This document shows positions 15,060 to 15,916 of a stretch of 15,916 nucleotides of DNA, piece after piece. Location: assembly GCA_021785095.1 (NCBI GenBank), contig JAJYGM010000353.1:1-15916 (forward strand). Direction: 5' to 3'. The position numbers and the translations under genes are program-made. The notes beneath the pieces were generated by a model that did not search any database, was not told the DNA's origin, and saw nothing but the letters and a program-made list of their open reading frames with translations. The DNA comes from Actinomycetes bacterium (GTDB lineage Bacteria > Actinomycetota > Acidimicrobiia > Acidimicrobiales > Bog-793). Within the stretch, counting starts at the first letter, position 1. Every line of letters starts with the position of its first letter.

Positions 15060-15916
15060 GGGTCCTCGTCACCGGGGCCACCGGCCAGGTCGGATCCGAG
15101 ATCGTCCGCCTGCTCGAGGAGCGGGCGGAGAGTCGTGTTCGCGGCCGCCTGGAGGTTGTGGCGGCGGGCCGGGAGGTCATGGACCTCACGTCACGCGACA
15201 GCGTGGTCTCGGCCATCTGCGCAGCCGAACCGGACGTCGTGTTCCATCCCGGCGCGTGGACGTCAGTCGACGCCTGTGAGGCCGAGCCGGATCGGGCCTT
15301 CCTCGTGAACGCCCTCGGGACGCGGCACGTGGCCGAAGGAGCGCGCCTCGTCAGTGCCCACGTCGTCTACTTCTCCACCGACTACGTCTTCGACGGTGCC
15401 TCCCCCCGCCCGTACAACGAGTGGGACGCGACGAACCCGCTCTCGGTCTACGGCCGCTCGAAGCTGGCAGGTGAATCGGAGCTCGATCCGGGTTCGACGA
15501 TCGTGCGCACCTCCTGGGTCGTCGGGACCCAGGGCCACAACATGGCGAAGACCGTGCTCAAGGCGGCACGGGAGCGGGAGGGTCCGTTGCGTGTCGTCGA
15601 AGATCAACGGGGGAGCCCGACCGAGGCGTCCGATCTTGCCGCGAAGGCCGTCTCGCTCGGTCTCTCCCGCCGTCCCGGGCTCTTCCACGTCACGAACCAG
15701 GGAGACACGACCTGGTACGGGTTCGCGAGGGCCGTGCTCCGGGCGGCGGGCCTCGACGAGGCCCGCGTCGAGCCGATCGCCACGTCGGAGCTCGACCCGC
15801 CCCGCGCGGCCCCTCGCCCCGCCAACTCCGTGCTCGACAACGCCGCCCTGCGCCTTTCCGGTGAGCAGCTCCTGCCGCACTGGGAGTCGTCGGTGGCACG
15901 TCTCGTCCGGGCGCTG
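15056..15916 (+). CDS. rmlD: dTDP-4-dehydrorhamnose reductase (C-terminus cut by window edge)
   Basis: RmlD reduces dTDP-4-keto-rhamnose to dTDP-rhamnose, the last step of the pathway. The reading frame is open for 287 codons to the window edge, close to the full family length (about 280-300). It has the nucleotide loop GATGQVG (7-13), STDYVFDG (107-114) and the SDR pair in YGRSK (Tyr132, Lys136). The AAAYT segment typical of the family is changed to HPGAWTSVDACE, keeping the VD.(A/C)E core. The ATG overlaps the rmlB stop (ATGA), so translation is coupled. rmlA and rmlC are not in the window and may follow. Rhamnose would serve cell-wall polysaccharide or glycan synthesis. Confidence 0.92.
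   Translation, partial: MRVLVTGATGQVGSEIVRLLEERAESRVRGRLEVVAAGREVMDLTSRDSVVSAICAAEPDVVFHPGAWTSVDACEAEPDRAFLVNALGTRHVAEGARLVSAHVVYFSTDYVFDGASPRPYNEWDATNPLSVYGRSKLAGESELDPGSTIVRTSWVVGTQGHNMAKTVLKAAREREGPLRVVEDQRGSPTEASDLAAKAVSLGLSRRPGLFHVTNQGDTTWYGFARAVLRAAGLDEARVEPIATSELDPPRAAPRPANSVLDNAALRLSGEQLLPHWESSVARLVRAL

Noticed and set aside
1..15916. tRNA, rRNA, CRISPR array, transposase or phage genes
   Set aside because: No matching sequence pattern or protein was found on reading both strands.

Overview
This is a GC-rich (roughly 70%), densely coded bacterial chromosome segment with 12 genes. It most likely comes from an actinobacterium, possibly class Acidimicrobiia. Supporting signs are a FolP2-type dihydropteroate synthase homologue (the type known from mycobacteria), an AccA3-style biotin carboxylase fused to its carrier domain, an AbiEi/DUF559 protein of a kind common in actinobacteria, and several genes whose -10-like hexamer lies 7-10 nt before the start codon (leaderless style). 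The phylum is an inference from gene content, not from a marker gene. I see no tRNA, rRNA, CRISPR array, insertion sequence or phage gene.

Left part (1-5742, all on the minus strand). A conserved hypothetical protein (5023-5742) is followed, after a structured 223-bp intergenic region, by cobalamin-dependent methionine synthase metH (1284-4799), a thioredoxin-TPR protein of the CnoX/YbbN type (539-1270) and a FolP2-like protein cut by the window edge (1-524). The last three are almost contiguous and probably form an operon.

Middle part (5743-10015, plus strand). A rhodanese-ThiF sulfur-carrier activating enzyme (5946-7127) has the reverse domain order of mycobacterial MoeZ. After about 270 bp of stacked hairpins, including a perfect 18-bp inverted repeat, comes a protein with an AbiEi-like N-terminal domain and a DUF559 nuclease-like C-terminal domain (7399-8325). 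Next is the large subunit of a methylmalonyl-CoA mutase (8423-10015).

Right part (10044-15916). On the minus strand, an acyl-CoA carboxylase alpha subunit (11282-13048) overlaps an M20 amidohydrolase (10044-11285) by 4 nt. Divergent from the carboxylase and 32 bp away is birA (13081-14007), whose product should biotinylate it. It is followed by rmlB (14019-15059) and rmlD (15056 to the edge) of dTDP-rhamnose synthesis.

The carboxylase, biotin ligase and mutase fit propionyl-CoA to methylmalonyl-CoA to succinyl-CoA metabolism. MetH and the mutase both need cobalamin, but I found no cobalamin riboswitch. The least explained parts are the long inverted repeat and hairpin cluster before the AbiEi/DUF559 gene, the strong hairpin before metH, back-to-back hairpins inside the conserved hypothetical gene, and a catalytic-site substitution (Asp to Cys) in RmlB.
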